Source: CAVSWT01 sp963746735
GTDB lineage: Bacteria; Bacteroidota; Ignavibacteria; Ignavibacteriales; Ignavibacteriaceae
NCBI GenBank assembly: GCA_963746735.1
Contig: CAVVCO010000026.1
Location: 1-64,000 of the forward strand
Direction of reading: 5' to 3'
DNA length: 64,000 nucleotides
Below, piece by piece: positions 37,498-46,417 of this stretch (position 1 is the stretch's first letter; each line of letters starts with the position of its first letter). The notes under the pieces are model-generated. The model was not told the DNA's origin and ran no database searches. It was given only the letters and a program-made list of their open reading frames with translations. The translations under genes and the position numbers were made by a program.

Positions 37498-37715
37498 TGG
37501 CAAAACAAGGACCAATAAAAGTTGATGGTGTAGTTACAGAAACTTTACCAAACGCACATTTCAAGGTAAAGCTTGATAATGGTCATGAAATATTAGCTCA
37601 TATCTCTGGTAAAATGAGAATGCATTTTATCAAAATTCTTGTGGGAGATAAAGTTTCAATTGAACTTTCTCCTTATGATTTAACAAAAGGTAGAATTACC
37701 TATAGATATAAATAG
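37497..37715 (+). CDS. infA: Translation initiation factor IF-1
   Basis: IF-1 is a 72-residue OB-fold protein that blocks the A site during initiation. It begins MAKQGPIKVDGVVTETLPNA and has GHEILAHISGKMRMH. The start overlaps the map stop by one base. rpmJ follows after 10 bp. Confidence 0.97.
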   Translation: MAKQGPIKVDGVVTETLPNAHFKVKLDNGHEILAHISGKMRMHFIKILVGDKVSIELSPYDLTKGRITYRYK

Positions 37716-37725
37716 CGGAGCGTTT

Positions 37726-37839
37726 ATGAAAGTTAGAGCGTCAGTTAAAAAAATATGTGATAACTGTAAAATAATAAAAAGAAAAGGCGTTGTTCGCGTT
37801 ATTTGCAAAAATAAAAAACATAAACAGCGTCAAGGTTAA
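37726..37839 (+). CDS. rpmJ: 50S ribosomal protein L36, zinc-binding type
   Basis: This is a 37-residue L36 with all four zinc ligands: C11, C14, C27 and H32 (ICDNCKIIKR, VICKNKKHKQRQG). An ATG follows GCGGAGCGTTT. It lies between infA and rpsM as usual. Confidence 0.95.
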   Translation: MKVRASVKKICDNCKIIKRKGVVRVICKNKKHKQRQG

Positions 37840-37858
37840 TTTAAAAAGGAGTATATAA

Positions 37859-38242
37859 TTGGCTCGTATAGCTGGTGTAGATTTACCTAAAAACAAAAAA
37901 GTTTTATTCGGACTTCAATATATTTTTGGTGTTGGATCATCTGTGTCAAAGACCATTCTGGACAAAGCAAAAGTAAATCCTGATAAAAAAGTTTCCGAAC
38001 TTACAGAAGAAGAAGTTGCTGAAATTAGAGCTGTGATGACTGCCGACTTTAAAGTTGAAGGTGCTTTGCGCTCGGATGTTCAGCAAAATATTAAACGTTT
38101 GATGGATATCGGAAGTTACCGTGGTATCAGGCATAGAAAAAGTTTACCTGCTCGGGGTCAAAGAACCAGAACTAATTCAAGGACAAGAAAAGGTAAGAGA
38201 AAAACTGTTGCCGGTAAAAAGAAGGCACCATCTAAGAAATAA
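37859..38242 (+). CDS. rpsM: 30S ribosomal protein S13
   Basis: S13 contacts the P-site tRNA and forms a bridge to the large subunit. The start is TTG 37859 behind AAAGGAGTATATAA, giving MARIAGVDLPKNKKV. The 127-residue protein ends with GQRTRTNSRTRKGKRK and a basic tail. Confidence 0.96.
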   Translation: MARIAGVDLPKNKKVLFGLQYIFGVGSSVSKTILDKAKVNPDKKVSELTEEEVAEIRAVMTADFKVEGALRSDVQQNIKRLMDIGSYRGIRHRKSLPARGQRTRTNSRTRKGKRKTVAGKKKAPSKK

Positions 38243-38268
38243 GTTAGATAACTTGGAGGTTTTAAGAT

Positions 38269-38655
38269 TTGGCTAAAACATTAAAAAAAGTAAAAAAGAA
38301 ATCGCATGTTGATGCAAATGGAGTTGCTCATATTAAAGCAACTTTTAATAATGTGATTGTAACACTAACCGATATTTACGGTAATACAATCTCCTGGTCA
38401 TCTGCAGGCAAAAACGGGTTTAAGGGATCTAAGAAAAATACTCCTTATGCAGCACAGGTTTCTGCTGAAGCAGCCGCAAAGGAAGCTTATGATTCAGGAT
38501 TAAGAAGAGTTGATGTATTTGTTAAAGGCCCGGGATCAGGTCGGGAAGCTGCGATAAGAGCTTTACATACAGCTGGTTTAGAAGTTAGTTCAATAAAGGA
38601 TGTTACACCAATTCCTCATAACGGCTGCAGGCCGCCTAAGAGAAGAAGAGTTTAA
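38269..38655 (+). CDS. rpsK: 30S ribosomal protein S11
   Basis: S11 lies on the platform near the E site. It starts with TTG 38269 behind TTGGAGGTTTTAAGA. The 128 residues contain HIKATFNNVIVTLTD and end IPHNGCRPPKRRRV. Confidence 0.96.
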   Translation: MAKTLKKVKKKSHVDANGVAHIKATFNNVIVTLTDIYGNTISWSSAGKNGFKGSKKNTPYAAQVSAEAAAKEAYDSGLRRVDVFVKGPGSGREAAIRALHTAGLEVSSIKDVTPIPHNGCRPPKRRRV

Positions 38656-38673
38656 TTTTTGGAGAATCATTAA

Positions 38674-39300
38674 ATGGCAAGATATACAGACTCAGTTTGT
38701 AAGTTATGTAGAAGAGAAAGACAGAAGTTGTTTTTAAAAGGACAGAAGTGCTATACTGAGAAATGTCCTATTGAAATAAGAAGTTATCCCCCTGGACAGC
38801 ATGGATTAAGCAGAAGGGCAAAGGTTTCTGAATATGGAATTCAGTTAAGAGAAAAGCAAAAAATTAAAAGACAATACGGTTTGCTTGAAACCCAATTTAG
38901 AAATTATTTTGAAAAAGCCAACAAGTCAAAAGGTATTACCGGCGATAACCTGGTTAAAATTTTAGAAAGCAGATTAGACAATGTTGTTTACAGAATCGGC
39001 TTTGCTTCCTCGCGTAAACAGGCAAGACAGTTAATTAGGCATAGACACGTAACCGTAAATGAAATTTCTGTTGATATTCCTTCATATATCTTAAATGCTG
39101 GGGATATTATTCAGATTAAAGATAAGAGTAAAAAACTAGATTTAATTCATAATTCATTAAAGAGAGTAAAAGACAGTACATATTCATGGCTTTCGATTGA
39201 TAAAGCCTCTTTGTCGGGTACTTTTATTAATGTTCCTGAAAGAGCAGATGTTCCTCTAAATGCCAACGAACAGTTGGTCGTAGAACTTTACTCCAAATAA
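38674..39300 (+). CDS. rpsD: 30S ribosomal protein S4, zinc-binding type
   Basis: S4 nucleates the 5' domain of 16S rRNA and in other bacteria represses the alpha operon. The N-terminus carries four cysteines (CKLCRRER, KCYTEKCP), the zinc form. The S4 RNA-binding domain follows at about residues 96-160 (SRLDNVVYRIGFASSRKQAR). Length is 208 residues. Confidence 0.97.
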   Translation: MARYTDSVCKLCRRERQKLFLKGQKCYTEKCPIEIRSYPPGQHGLSRRAKVSEYGIQLREKQKIKRQYGLLETQFRNYFEKANKSKGITGDNLVKILESRLDNVVYRIGFASSRKQARQLIRHRHVTVNEISVDIPSYILNAGDIIQIKDKSKKLDLIHNSLKRVKDSTYSWLSIDKASLSGTFINVPERADVPLNANEQLVVELYSK

Positions 39301-39339
39301 AATTATTTTTTTAAGATCATATTTTTAGAGGATTTATAA

Positions 39340-40335
39340 ATGAGTGTATCATATTTAAAGATGCCTGAAGCAGTAGTTCTAGACGAGACAACATATACAA
39401 ATACTTATGGCAAATTCAACCTTCAGCCTTTGGAAAGAGGGTACGGAGTTACCTTAGGTAATTCATTAAGAAGAGTTCTTCTTTCCTCTTTAACGGGTGC
39501 TGCAATTACATCCGTGAAATTCAGCGGTGTATTGCATGAGTTTACTACAATTGAAGGTATTGTTGAAGATGTCTCTGAAATCATTCTGAACCTTAAACAG
39601 GTTAGAATGAAATTTTTAACTAAGAAGCCAAATAAAATTGATTTATCTTTTAATGGTGAAGGTGAATTCACTGCGGCAGATATCCAGAAAAACAGCAGTG
39701 AAATTGAAATATTGAATCCTGATTTACATTTAGCAACTTTAAATAAGAATGTTAAGGTTGATATTGAAATTCGAGTTGGAAAAGGAAAAGGCTATGTTCC
39801 GGCAGCAGAGAATGTTTCGCCTGAGCAGACAATTGGTGTAATTCCAATCGATTCAATTTTTACTCCGATTAGAAATGTGAAGTATGATGTTGAGAATGTG
39901 AGAATCGGTGATAAAAATGATTTTGAAAAGCTAACACTTGAAGTAGCTACAGACGGTTCAATTACACCAGAAGATGCATTAACCCAAGCAGCAAAAATTT
40001 TAAGAGATCATATACAGTTATTCATCAATTTTGATATTGATCAGGAAGAAGAACAAGCAGTTAGTCAAAAGGACAGCGAGAAGGAAAGAATTAAAAAAAT
40101 ACTTCTTACCAATGTTGATGATCTTGAGTTAAGTGTTAGATCTCATAATTGCTTAAAAGCAGCTAATATTAAAAACTTGGCTGAACTGGTTAGAAGAGAT
40201 GAATCTGAAATGTTAAAATTCAGAAACTTTGGAAGAAAATCCTTAGCCGAATTAATGGAAATTGTTGAAAGTCTCGGACTTGATTTTGGTATGGATGTAG
40301 ATAGTTACATAAAGGATGAAGTAGAATCAAACTAA
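39340..40335 (+). CDS. rpoA: RNA polymerase alpha subunit
   Basis: The alpha dimer starts polymerase assembly and its C-terminal domain touches UP elements and activators. The 331 residues contain the N-terminal domain (RGYGVTLGNSLRRVLLSSL) and a full C-terminal domain (LELSVRSHNCLKAANIKNLA and GRKSLAELMEIVESLGL). It sits between rpsD and rplQ. Confidence 0.97.
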   Translation: MSVSYLKMPEAVVLDETTYTNTYGKFNLQPLERGYGVTLGNSLRRVLLSSLTGAAITSVKFSGVLHEFTTIEGIVEDVSEIILNLKQVRMKFLTKKPNKIDLSFNGEGEFTAADIQKNSSEIEILNPDLHLATLNKNVKVDIEIRVGKGKGYVPAAENVSPEQTIGVIPIDSIFTPIRNVKYDVENVRIGDKNDFEKLTLEVATDGSITPEDALTQAAKILRDHIQLFINFDIDQEEEQAVSQKDSEKERIKKILLTNVDDLELSVRSHNCLKAANIKNLAELVRRDESEMLKFRNFGRKSLAELMEIVESLGLDFGMDVDSYIKDEVESN

Positions 40336-40361
40336 TTTTTTTGCAGAAGAGGATATAAACA

Positions 40362-40865
40362 ATGAGACATAGAGTAAAAGGCAGGAAGTTTAATAGGACA
40401 TCGAGCCATCGTGCAGCTCTTATGAATTCGCTTGCTACTTCTTTATTGAAACATAAAAGAATTACAACAACCGAAGCTAAAGCTAAAGAAGCTAGAGGTT
40501 TTGTGGAAGGTATAATAACTAAAGCTCGCAGAAATGATCTTCATGCAAGAAGGTTGGTGATGAGAAAAATTAACGACAAAGAAGTCATTAATGAATTGTT
40601 TAATGAAATACTTCCCAAAATAGGTGAAAGACCCGGCGGTTATACAAGAGTTGTTAAGCTGGGAAATAGAATGGGAGATGCTGCGGCAATGGCAATACTT
40701 GAGCTTGTTGATTATAACGATGTATTGAATAAAAAAGAAGAAGAAAGAAAAGACAAGAAGGAAGCTAAAAAGGATGCGAAAGAAGCCAAGAAAGCAGCAG
40801 AAAAGCAGGCCGGTGAAATAGAAGAAGCTAAGGTTGTTGAAGAGACTAAAGAGAAAAATAAATAA
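40362..40865 (+). CDS. rplQ: 50S ribosomal protein L17 with charged C-terminal extension
   Basis: L17 lies near the tunnel exit. The first 120 or so residues are standard (MRHRVKGRKFNRTSSHRAAL; GYTRVVKLGNRMGDAAAMA). The last 45 form a K/E/A-rich tail that is probably disordered or helical. The gene ends the alpha operon and is followed by a strong terminator. Confidence 0.95.
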   Translation: MRHRVKGRKFNRTSSHRAALMNSLATSLLKHKRITTTEAKAKEARGFVEGIITKARRNDLHARRLVMRKINDKEVINELFNEILPKIGERPGGYTRVVKLGNRMGDAAAMAILELVDYNDVLNKKEEERKDKKEAKKDAKEAKKAAEKQAGEIEEAKVVEETKEKNK

Positions 40866-40889
40866 TTAGATTATAAGTTCTTAAAAATA

Positions 40890-40916
40890 AACGCCCCTAA
40901 TTGGGGCGTTTTTTGT
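40890..40916 (+). terminator. Rho-independent terminator of the ribosomal supercluster
   Basis: AACGCCCC and GGGGCGTT form a perfect 8-bp GC-rich stem with a TAATT loop followed by TTTTTT-G-TTTT, 24 bp after the rplQ stop and just before engB. Confidence 0.9.
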
Positions 40917-40926
40917 TTTAATAAAC

Positions 40927-41515
40927 ATGGTAAGTCAGCAAAAATTTATTACATCAGTTTATAATTTAAATGACCTTCCCAAAAATAATTTGCCGGAAAT
41001 TATTCTTTGCGGCAGGTCAAATGTTGGTAAATCATCTTTCCTAAATTCACTTTATAACCGAAAAGACTTAGCTAAAACCAGTTCTACTCCCGGAAAAACG
41101 CGTTCAATTAATTATTATTTAATTGACGAAAAATTTTATATGGTTGATTTGCCCGGGTACGGCTATGCTAAGACATCACTTAAAGAAAGAGAATTTTGGA
41201 GTAAGCTGATTGGTGATTTTATTTCGAAATCGAAATACATTTATCTTAGCTTTTCATTTTATTGACAGCCGGCATAACCCTACTGAACTTGATATAAAGT
41301 TAAATGAATTTTTAAGAGAGGGAGAAATTCCTTATATAGTAATTCTAAATAAGATTGATAAGCTCAAACAGTCAGAGTTGTCAAAAACCAAAAAAGATAT
41401 TTTAAATTTTTTCCCGGAATTAATATTTGGAGATAACCTATTTATTTATTCCGCAGTTAAAAAGACTGGCAAGAAAGATATCCAAAACAGAATTCAAAAT
41501 CTGTTTTATAAATAA
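40927..41515 (+). CDS. engB: Ribosome biogenesis GTPase EngB/YsxC, broken by a +1 frame change
   Basis: EngB is a small GTPase needed for late large-subunit assembly. The first frame has G1 GRSNVGKSSFLNSL, G2 TSSTPGKTRSINYY and G3 DLPGYGYAK, then runs to a TGA at 41263-41265. The second frame continues with AFHFIDSRHNPTELD and G4 NKIDK and ends at 41515. Skipping one base at CTT-AGC (41245-41250) joins them as YIYL-AFHFIDSRH, exactly the family pattern. The joined length is about 195 residues, normal. Essential in most bacteria tested, so a full product is expected. Confidence 0.9.
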
Positions 41516-41609
41516 AGTACAGTTAACTACTCAAATTAGTTGCAGCTTTACATTATATTAAAATTATAACTATTTTTACTTAACAATATTCCTCAAAATT
41601 GTTTCGAAT

Positions 41610-43460
41610 ATGGACCGCAGACAAAAAAAAAGAATTTTAATTTTTCTACTTGTCTCATTATTACTAATTATTCTTTTTGTAACTGATGATTTAGTTATAA
41701 GAATAATTACACTTTCCGTTTTAATAATATATCTGGCGTTTATTATCTTTCTAAGAGATACAATTAGGTTTAATAAGTCATTCTCTTCTTTGGATGAAGA
41801 TGAATTACCGGATGAGCCTGATGAGGTTCATAGTCATTTTGATGAAAGTTTCGAAATAGTTTCAAAGAATAAAAACTTAGAAGTTATAACTGCTGAAAAT
41901 TATATTCCTGAAACTCGGAGTCCTAAAACAACTCTTAAACCGCCTGATCTAAAGGAAAGGTTTGAAGAGATTACAAATGAAACTGTTCCAACAGGTATTG
42001 GGCAAGATGGACAGTTTACTTTTGTACTAGAGAAAATGCTGACTGTTATTAAAGAAGCGTATTCTGCTCATACTGCAATTTTCTTTTGGTATAATAAGAA
42101 AAAAGAAAAACTTACTGTTGAAAAATTTGTTTCAAACTCAACGGAAATTGCTCAGAGAAAGTTTGATATTGAAGATGATATACTAAGCAAAATTATTCAA
42201 AAAGGTGAGCCGGAATTGTTAAGTGACATTTCCCCAACTGCTGAGGCAGATGTAATTAGATATTATAGTGTCCCTCAAGGTATAAGAAGTTTTGTAGGTG
42301 TTCCTCTTTTTTACGATAAGAATTTAATCGCAATTATTGCGGTTGATTCAAAAATGGATGACACATTTGGAATTGAAACTATCTATGCTCTTGGTAGGTT
42401 CGTTCGTGTTATCACTATGCTTATAACAATTTTTGAAGAAAAACATTCAGATACAGTCTCACAGCAAAGATTAAAAGGTATGTTAAATTTAATCAACCCT
42501 GAGAAAAAATTAGAGACTGAAGAAGATTTGATTTTAATTATACAAAACTCTGTAAGCTATCTGATTCCCTGGGATGCTTTTGCTTTTGTATATTTTAATC
42601 CTGTTGATCAAATATTTAAAACAATTAAGATTATAAATAACACTTCCTTAAAATATGTAGGGCATAATCTTGATATAGATATCGCCGGGACTTTAGCAGG
42701 TAAATCAATTGTTACAGGTATGCCTATTAAAATTGACGATACAAGTACGGGTGGATATATTAGATTTTCAAAAGTTGAAGATGTAAGTTTTGACGGCTCA
42801 TTTCTAGCTATGCCTCTAGTCTACGGCGGGCAAAATTATGGCGTACTTTGTTTTGAAAGTTTGAAAAAAAATGCTTATTCAAACTCTGATATTCAGTACT
42901 TAAAGAGTGCAGTAAATATTTTATCTTACATTTGTCATTCATTTTCAACTCAAAATTTGCTCAAAAGTTTTCTTGCTGTAGACATAGAAACACGATCATT
43001 AAATGCTGAAACATTTAAAGAAAGATTGAGCACAGATTTAATTAAGGCTGAGCAGTTAAAAATTCCGGGAGCTCTAGCATTAATTCGAATTGATGATTTT
43101 CTTGAGCAGGAATCTTTATTTGATGGAAATCCCTTTCCCAAAGTTCTTACTACAGTTTCTGAAACAATTGCCAAAGAAATGACACCGATGAATATTTATG
43201 GAAGGATTAACGAAAAAGTATTTGCGGTTTATTTTTTCAATTCAAATACAAAGGAAGTTTTTATTTGGGCAGAAAAACTTCGAGTTAAAATTGCCCGTAA
43301 ACCTATCGCTGTTGTTTCAAAACAAACTACTTACACCGTTTCAATCGGAATAGCTTCTGCAACAAGCAAACTTGATGCAGATGAAGTTATTTATAACGCA
43401 GATCTTGCATTACAAAAAGCAATTGAACGCGGCGGTAATACAGTCCGGAATATAAATTAA
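41610..43460 (+). CDS. Membrane protein with two GAF domains and a degenerate GGDEF domain
   Basis: This 616-residue protein has two N-terminal transmembrane helices (residues about 7-49), a charged linker, and then two GAF-like domains (about 125-270, SAHTAIFFWYNKKKEKLTVE, and 285-450, PWDAFAFVYFNPVDQ). The last 150 residues have the diguanylate-cyclase fold pattern (VSIGIASATSKLDADEVIYN, ADLALQKAIERGGN), but the catalytic GGDEF loop is replaced by GRINEKVFAVYF. It therefore should not make cyclic-di-GMP; it may bind a nucleotide or act as a scaffold. deoB follows after 3 bp. Confidence 0.75.
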   Translation: MDRRQKKRILIFLLVSLLLIILFVTDDLVIRIITLSVLIIYLAFIIFLRDTIRFNKSFSSLDEDELPDEPDEVHSHFDESFEIVSKNKNLEVITAENYIPETRSPKTTLKPPDLKERFEEITNETVPTGIGQDGQFTFVLEKMLTVIKEAYSAHTAIFFWYNKKKEKLTVEKFVSNSTEIAQRKFDIEDDILSKIIQKGEPELLSDISPTAEADVIRYYSVPQGIRSFVGVPLFYDKNLIAIIAVDSKMDDTFGIETIYALGRFVRVITMLITIFEEKHSDTVSQQRLKGMLNLINPEKKLETEEDLILIIQNSVSYLIPWDAFAFVYFNPVDQIFKTIKIINNTSLKYVGHNLDIDIAGTLAGKSIVTGMPIKIDDTSTGGYIRFSKVEDVSFDGSFLAMPLVYGGQNYGVLCFESLKKNAYSNSDIQYLKSAVNILSYICHSFSTQNLLKSFLAVDIETRSLNAETFKERLSTDLIKAEQLKIPGALALIRIDDFLEQESLFDGNPFPKVLTTVSETIAKEMTPMNIYGRINEKVFAVYFFNSNTKEVFIWAEKLRVKIARKPIAVVSKQTTYTVSIGIASATSKLDADEVIYNADLALQKAIERGGNTVRNIN

Positions 43461-43463
43461 ATT

Positions 43464-44627
43464 ATGAACAATTTTTTTCTGATCATTTTAGATGGGGTCG
43501 GAATCGGTGAATTACCCGATGCTTCAGATTATAAAGATGAAGGCAGCAATACATTAGTAAATCTTTCAAACGCTGTTGGCGGTTTAAATCTTCCAAACTT
43601 AGAAAAATTAGGGTGGGGTAATATTGATAACATTAAAGGAATAAAGAAAGTTTCTAATCCTTTATCATCTTTTGGTAAAATGACAGAAATTTCAAAAGGA
43701 AAAGATTCAACTTCTGGGCATTGGGAAATGGCAGGATTATTTGTCGATACGGATTTTTCCTATTTCCCAAACGGCTTTCCCCAGGAATTAATCGAAAAGT
43801 TTTTAAGCGAAACCGGCTGTAAAGGAGTGCTTGGCAATAAGGCAGCTTCAGGTACTGAAATAATTAAAGAGCTCGGTGATGAGCATGTTAAAACCGGTTA
43901 CCCTATTGTTTATACCTCTGCAGATTCCGTTTTTCAAATTGCTGCTCATGAAGAAATAATTCCATTAGAAAGGCTGTATGACATTTGTGAGAAAACAAGG
44001 AACAATGTTTTAATAAATCCCTTAAATGTCGGCAGAGTGATTGCACGGCCTTTTATAGGGGTTTCAGGAAGTTATACCAGGACAACAAATAGAAAAGACT
44101 TTTCAATGGATCCGCCTTCGGATACCATTCTTAATGTTCTACAAAAAAATAATATTACTACGGTTGCAATTGGAAAAGTAAATGACCTTTTTAACTACCG
44201 GGGGATTGATATTCAAGAAAAAACCAAATCAAATGAAGCAGGATGTGAAAAATTATTAGAATATACAAAGAAAGTTTCTAACAGTTTTATCTTCACAAAT
44301 TTAGTTGACTTTGATGTTTACTACGGACATCGAAATGATCCCGAAGGATTTGCAAAAGCCTTAAAAGCGTTTGATGATTTTCTTCCGCAATTTTTATCAA
44401 ACCTTGATGAATCAGATGCTTTACTTATAACTGCCGACCATGGAAACGATCCAACCACGCCAAGTACAGACCACAGCAGAGAATATGTCCCAATATTATT
44501 TTACAGAAAAAACAAACCAGGTAAAGATTTAGGAACAAGAAGCACTTTTTCTGATGCTGCTAAAACGGCCGGAGAATTTTTTTCGGTTGAGAATTCTTTA
44601 AAAGGAAAAAGTTTTTTAGAAGACTAG
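43464..44627 (+). CDS. deoB: Phosphopentomutase
   Basis: DeoB interconverts ribose/deoxyribose 1- and 5-phosphates in nucleoside salvage, with two manganese ions. The 387-residue alkaline-phosphatase-superfamily protein has DGVGIGELPDASDY at the N-terminus, and DHGNDPTTPSTDHSREYVP near the C-terminus with metal-binding D and H residues. The active-site segment reads GKDSTSGHWE; the residue phosphorylated in the characterised enzymes is usually threonine just before GHWE, and here it is serine. It is followed by 294 bp with no recognised gene. Confidence 0.95.
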   Translation: MNNFFLIILDGVGIGELPDASDYKDEGSNTLVNLSNAVGGLNLPNLEKLGWGNIDNIKGIKKVSNPLSSFGKMTEISKGKDSTSGHWEMAGLFVDTDFSYFPNGFPQELIEKFLSETGCKGVLGNKAASGTEIIKELGDEHVKTGYPIVYTSADSVFQIAAHEEIIPLERLYDICEKTRNNVLINPLNVGRVIARPFIGVSGSYTRTTNRKDFSMDPPSDTILNVLQKNNITTVAIGKVNDLFNYRGIDIQEKTKSNEAGCEKLLEYTKKVSNSFIFTNLVDFDVYYGHRNDPEGFAKALKAFDDFLPQFLSNLDESDALLITADHGNDPTTPSTDHSREYVPILFYRKNKPGKDLGTRSTFSDAAKTAGEFFSVENSLKGKSFLED

Positions 44628-44921
44628 AATAATTATAATCATTAATTATCTTTTTCTTTCAGTAAGAATTGTAAAGAAATATTTTCACGGATTTAAATAT
44701 TTTTACTTTTGTAATTCACAAATCTTAAAAATTTTCGATTATAGTGATGGCATAAAAGATGAGAAGTTAAAACAAGTTTAGATTCTTATCTTAAACAATT
44801 ATTTAAAATTATATTTTTCTTAACGAAGTGATCATATAATCCTAATAATTGTTTCTTTTATTCATGTCAAGTATATTAGAGTAAGTATGTATTTATTCTT
44901 TAATTATAGTATGAGGGTAAA

Positions 44922-45218
44922 TTGTTTTTAGGTAAAGTAATCGGAACAGTTTGGTCAACGAAGAAAGATGAAAACTTAGTCGGCGCAAAATTTTTAATAG
45001 TCAGGCAGGTTGATCTGGATTTGAATGAAAAAAGTAATTTCGTAGTTGCAGTGGACAGTGTTGGCGCAGGAGAAGGTGAAATCGTTTTAGTAGCCACAGG
45101 CAGCTCTTCAAGACAAACAGAATTTACAAAGAACAAACCTGTTGATGCTGTAATAATGGCTATTGTTGACAAGCTTGATGTAGCGTTAAAAGAAATGCTC
45201 GCTCAGGAAGAAAGGTAG
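44922..45218 (+). CDS. Microcompartment vertex protein, EutN/CcmL family (first copy)
   Basis: Proteins of this family form pentamers that close the corners of bacterial microcompartment shells. The 98 residues start at TTG 44922 after GAGGGTAAA and show the signature order: MFLGKVIGTVWSTKKDE at the N-terminus, then FVVAVDSVGAGEGEIVLVAT followed by GSSSR. I find no shell hexamer gene and no encapsulated enzyme in the window. A second, diverged copy and the sigma factor follow. The 294 bp upstream presumably contain the promoter, but no clear one is visible. Confidence 0.88.
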   Translation: MFLGKVIGTVWSTKKDENLVGAKFLIVRQVDLDLNEKSNFVVAVDSVGAGEGEIVLVATGSSSRQTEFTKNKPVDAVIMAIVDKLDVALKEMLAQEER

Positions 45219-45275
45219 TTTAACCTTTTTTTTAATTAATCTTTGAATTATTTTTAAGAAAAATTATTATTAAAA

Positions 45276-45545
45276 ATGTTTTTAGGAAAAGTAATTGGAA
45301 ATATTTGGGCGACAAAAAAATATGCAGCGATTAATAATTTTAAATTGATGCTTGTCCAGCCAATTAACTCAGAACAAAAAAATGATGGTGATCCTTTTAT
45401 TGCGGTTGATACAGTTGGATCAGGACCAGGGGAATTAATATTTTATATTACTGCTTCAGAAGCTGTAATTCCGTTACCCGTAGATATGGCTCCTGTTGAT
45501 GCTTCGATTGTTGGAATTGTTGATTCTATTAATTTAGAAATGTAA
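45276..45545 (+). CDS. Microcompartment vertex protein, EutN/CcmL family (second copy)
   Basis: This 89-residue paralogue starts MFLGKVIGNIWATKK and has IAVDTVGSGPGELIFYIT, but then TASEAV in place of the GSSAR-like loop of the family. It is 57 bp after the first copy and 17 bp before rpoD. The two copies could form different pentamers of one shell. The missing loop residues, which usually lie at the pentamer pore, suggest a different role for this copy. Confidence 0.82.
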   Translation: MFLGKVIGNIWATKKYAAINNFKLMLVQPINSEQKNDGDPFIAVDTVGSGPGELIFYITASEAVIPLPVDMAPVDASIVGIVDSINLEM

Positions 45546-45562
45546 TAATATAGAGGATACCA

Positions 45563-46417
45563 GTGCGTATAACAAAACAATTTACAAATCGCGAAAGCCA
45601 GTCTCTCGATAAATATTTGCAAGAAATCGGGAGAGTCGATCTTCTTACACCTGAACAAGAAATTGAATTAGCCATTAAAATAAAAAATGGTGATCAATAC
45701 GCGCTTGAATCATTAACCAAAGCAAACCTAAGATTTGTTGTAAGTGTTGCCAAACAATATCAAAACCAGGGCCTTTCACTTGGTGATTTAATTAATGAAG
45801 GCAATCTTGGATTAATTAAAGCTGCCAAAAGATTTGACGAAACAAGAGGTTTTAAATTTATTTCTTACGCTGTTTGGTGGATTAGGCAATCGATCCTTCA
45901 AGCATTGGCAGAACAATCAAGGATTGTAAGGCTGCCGTTAAATAGAGTCGGTGCATTGAATAAAATTGGAAAAGCATACAGTAACCTTGAGCAAGAATTT
46001 GAAAGAGAACCAAGTGCTGCTGAATTAGCACAAGAGCTTGATATGGATGTTGGGGAAGTTTCAGATACATTAAAGATTTCCGGCAGACATGTTTCAATGG
46101 ATGCCCCATTTTCACAAGGTGAAGAAAACAGTTTATTGGATGTAATTCAAAATGACCAACAGCCTTCACCTGATTTTGTTTTGATTAGTGAATCGTTAAA
46201 ATCTGAAATTGAAAGGGCATTGGCTACCCTATCAGAAAGAGAAGCAGAAGTAATTAAGCTTTATTTTGGGTTGAATAAAGAGCACTCACTAACACTTGAG
46301 GAAATTGGAGAGAAATTTAATTTAACTCGCGAAAGAGTGCGTCAGATAAAAGAAAAAGCAATTAGAAGATTAAGGCATGCATCTCGAAGTAAAAACTTGA
46401 GAGCATATCTTGGCTAG
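45563..46417 (+). CDS. rpoD: Primary RNA polymerase sigma factor, short RpoD type
   Basis: This is a 284-residue group 1-like sigma factor. Regions 1.2 to 4.2 are complete: SLDKYLQEIGRVDLLTPEQE, NLRFVVSVAKQYQ, GNLGLIKAAKRFD with FKFISYAVWWIRQSI (region 2), and the helix-turn-helix LTLEEIGEKFNLTRERVRQI in region 4.2. It lacks region 1.1, as the major sigma of the Bacteroidetes group does. The start is GTG 45563 after AGAGGATACCA. The end overlaps the next gene by 8 bp. Location behind two microcompartment genes is unusual. Confidence 0.93.
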   Translation: MRITKQFTNRESQSLDKYLQEIGRVDLLTPEQEIELAIKIKNGDQYALESLTKANLRFVVSVAKQYQNQGLSLGDLINEGNLGLIKAAKRFDETRGFKFISYAVWWIRQSILQALAEQSRIVRLPLNRVGALNKIGKAYSNLEQEFEREPSAAELAQELDMDVGEVSDTLKISGRHVSMDAPFSQGEENSLLDVIQNDQQPSPDFVLISESLKSEIERALATLSEREAEVIKLYFGLNKEHSLTLEEIGEKFNLTRERVRQIKEKAIRRLRHASRSKNLRAYLG

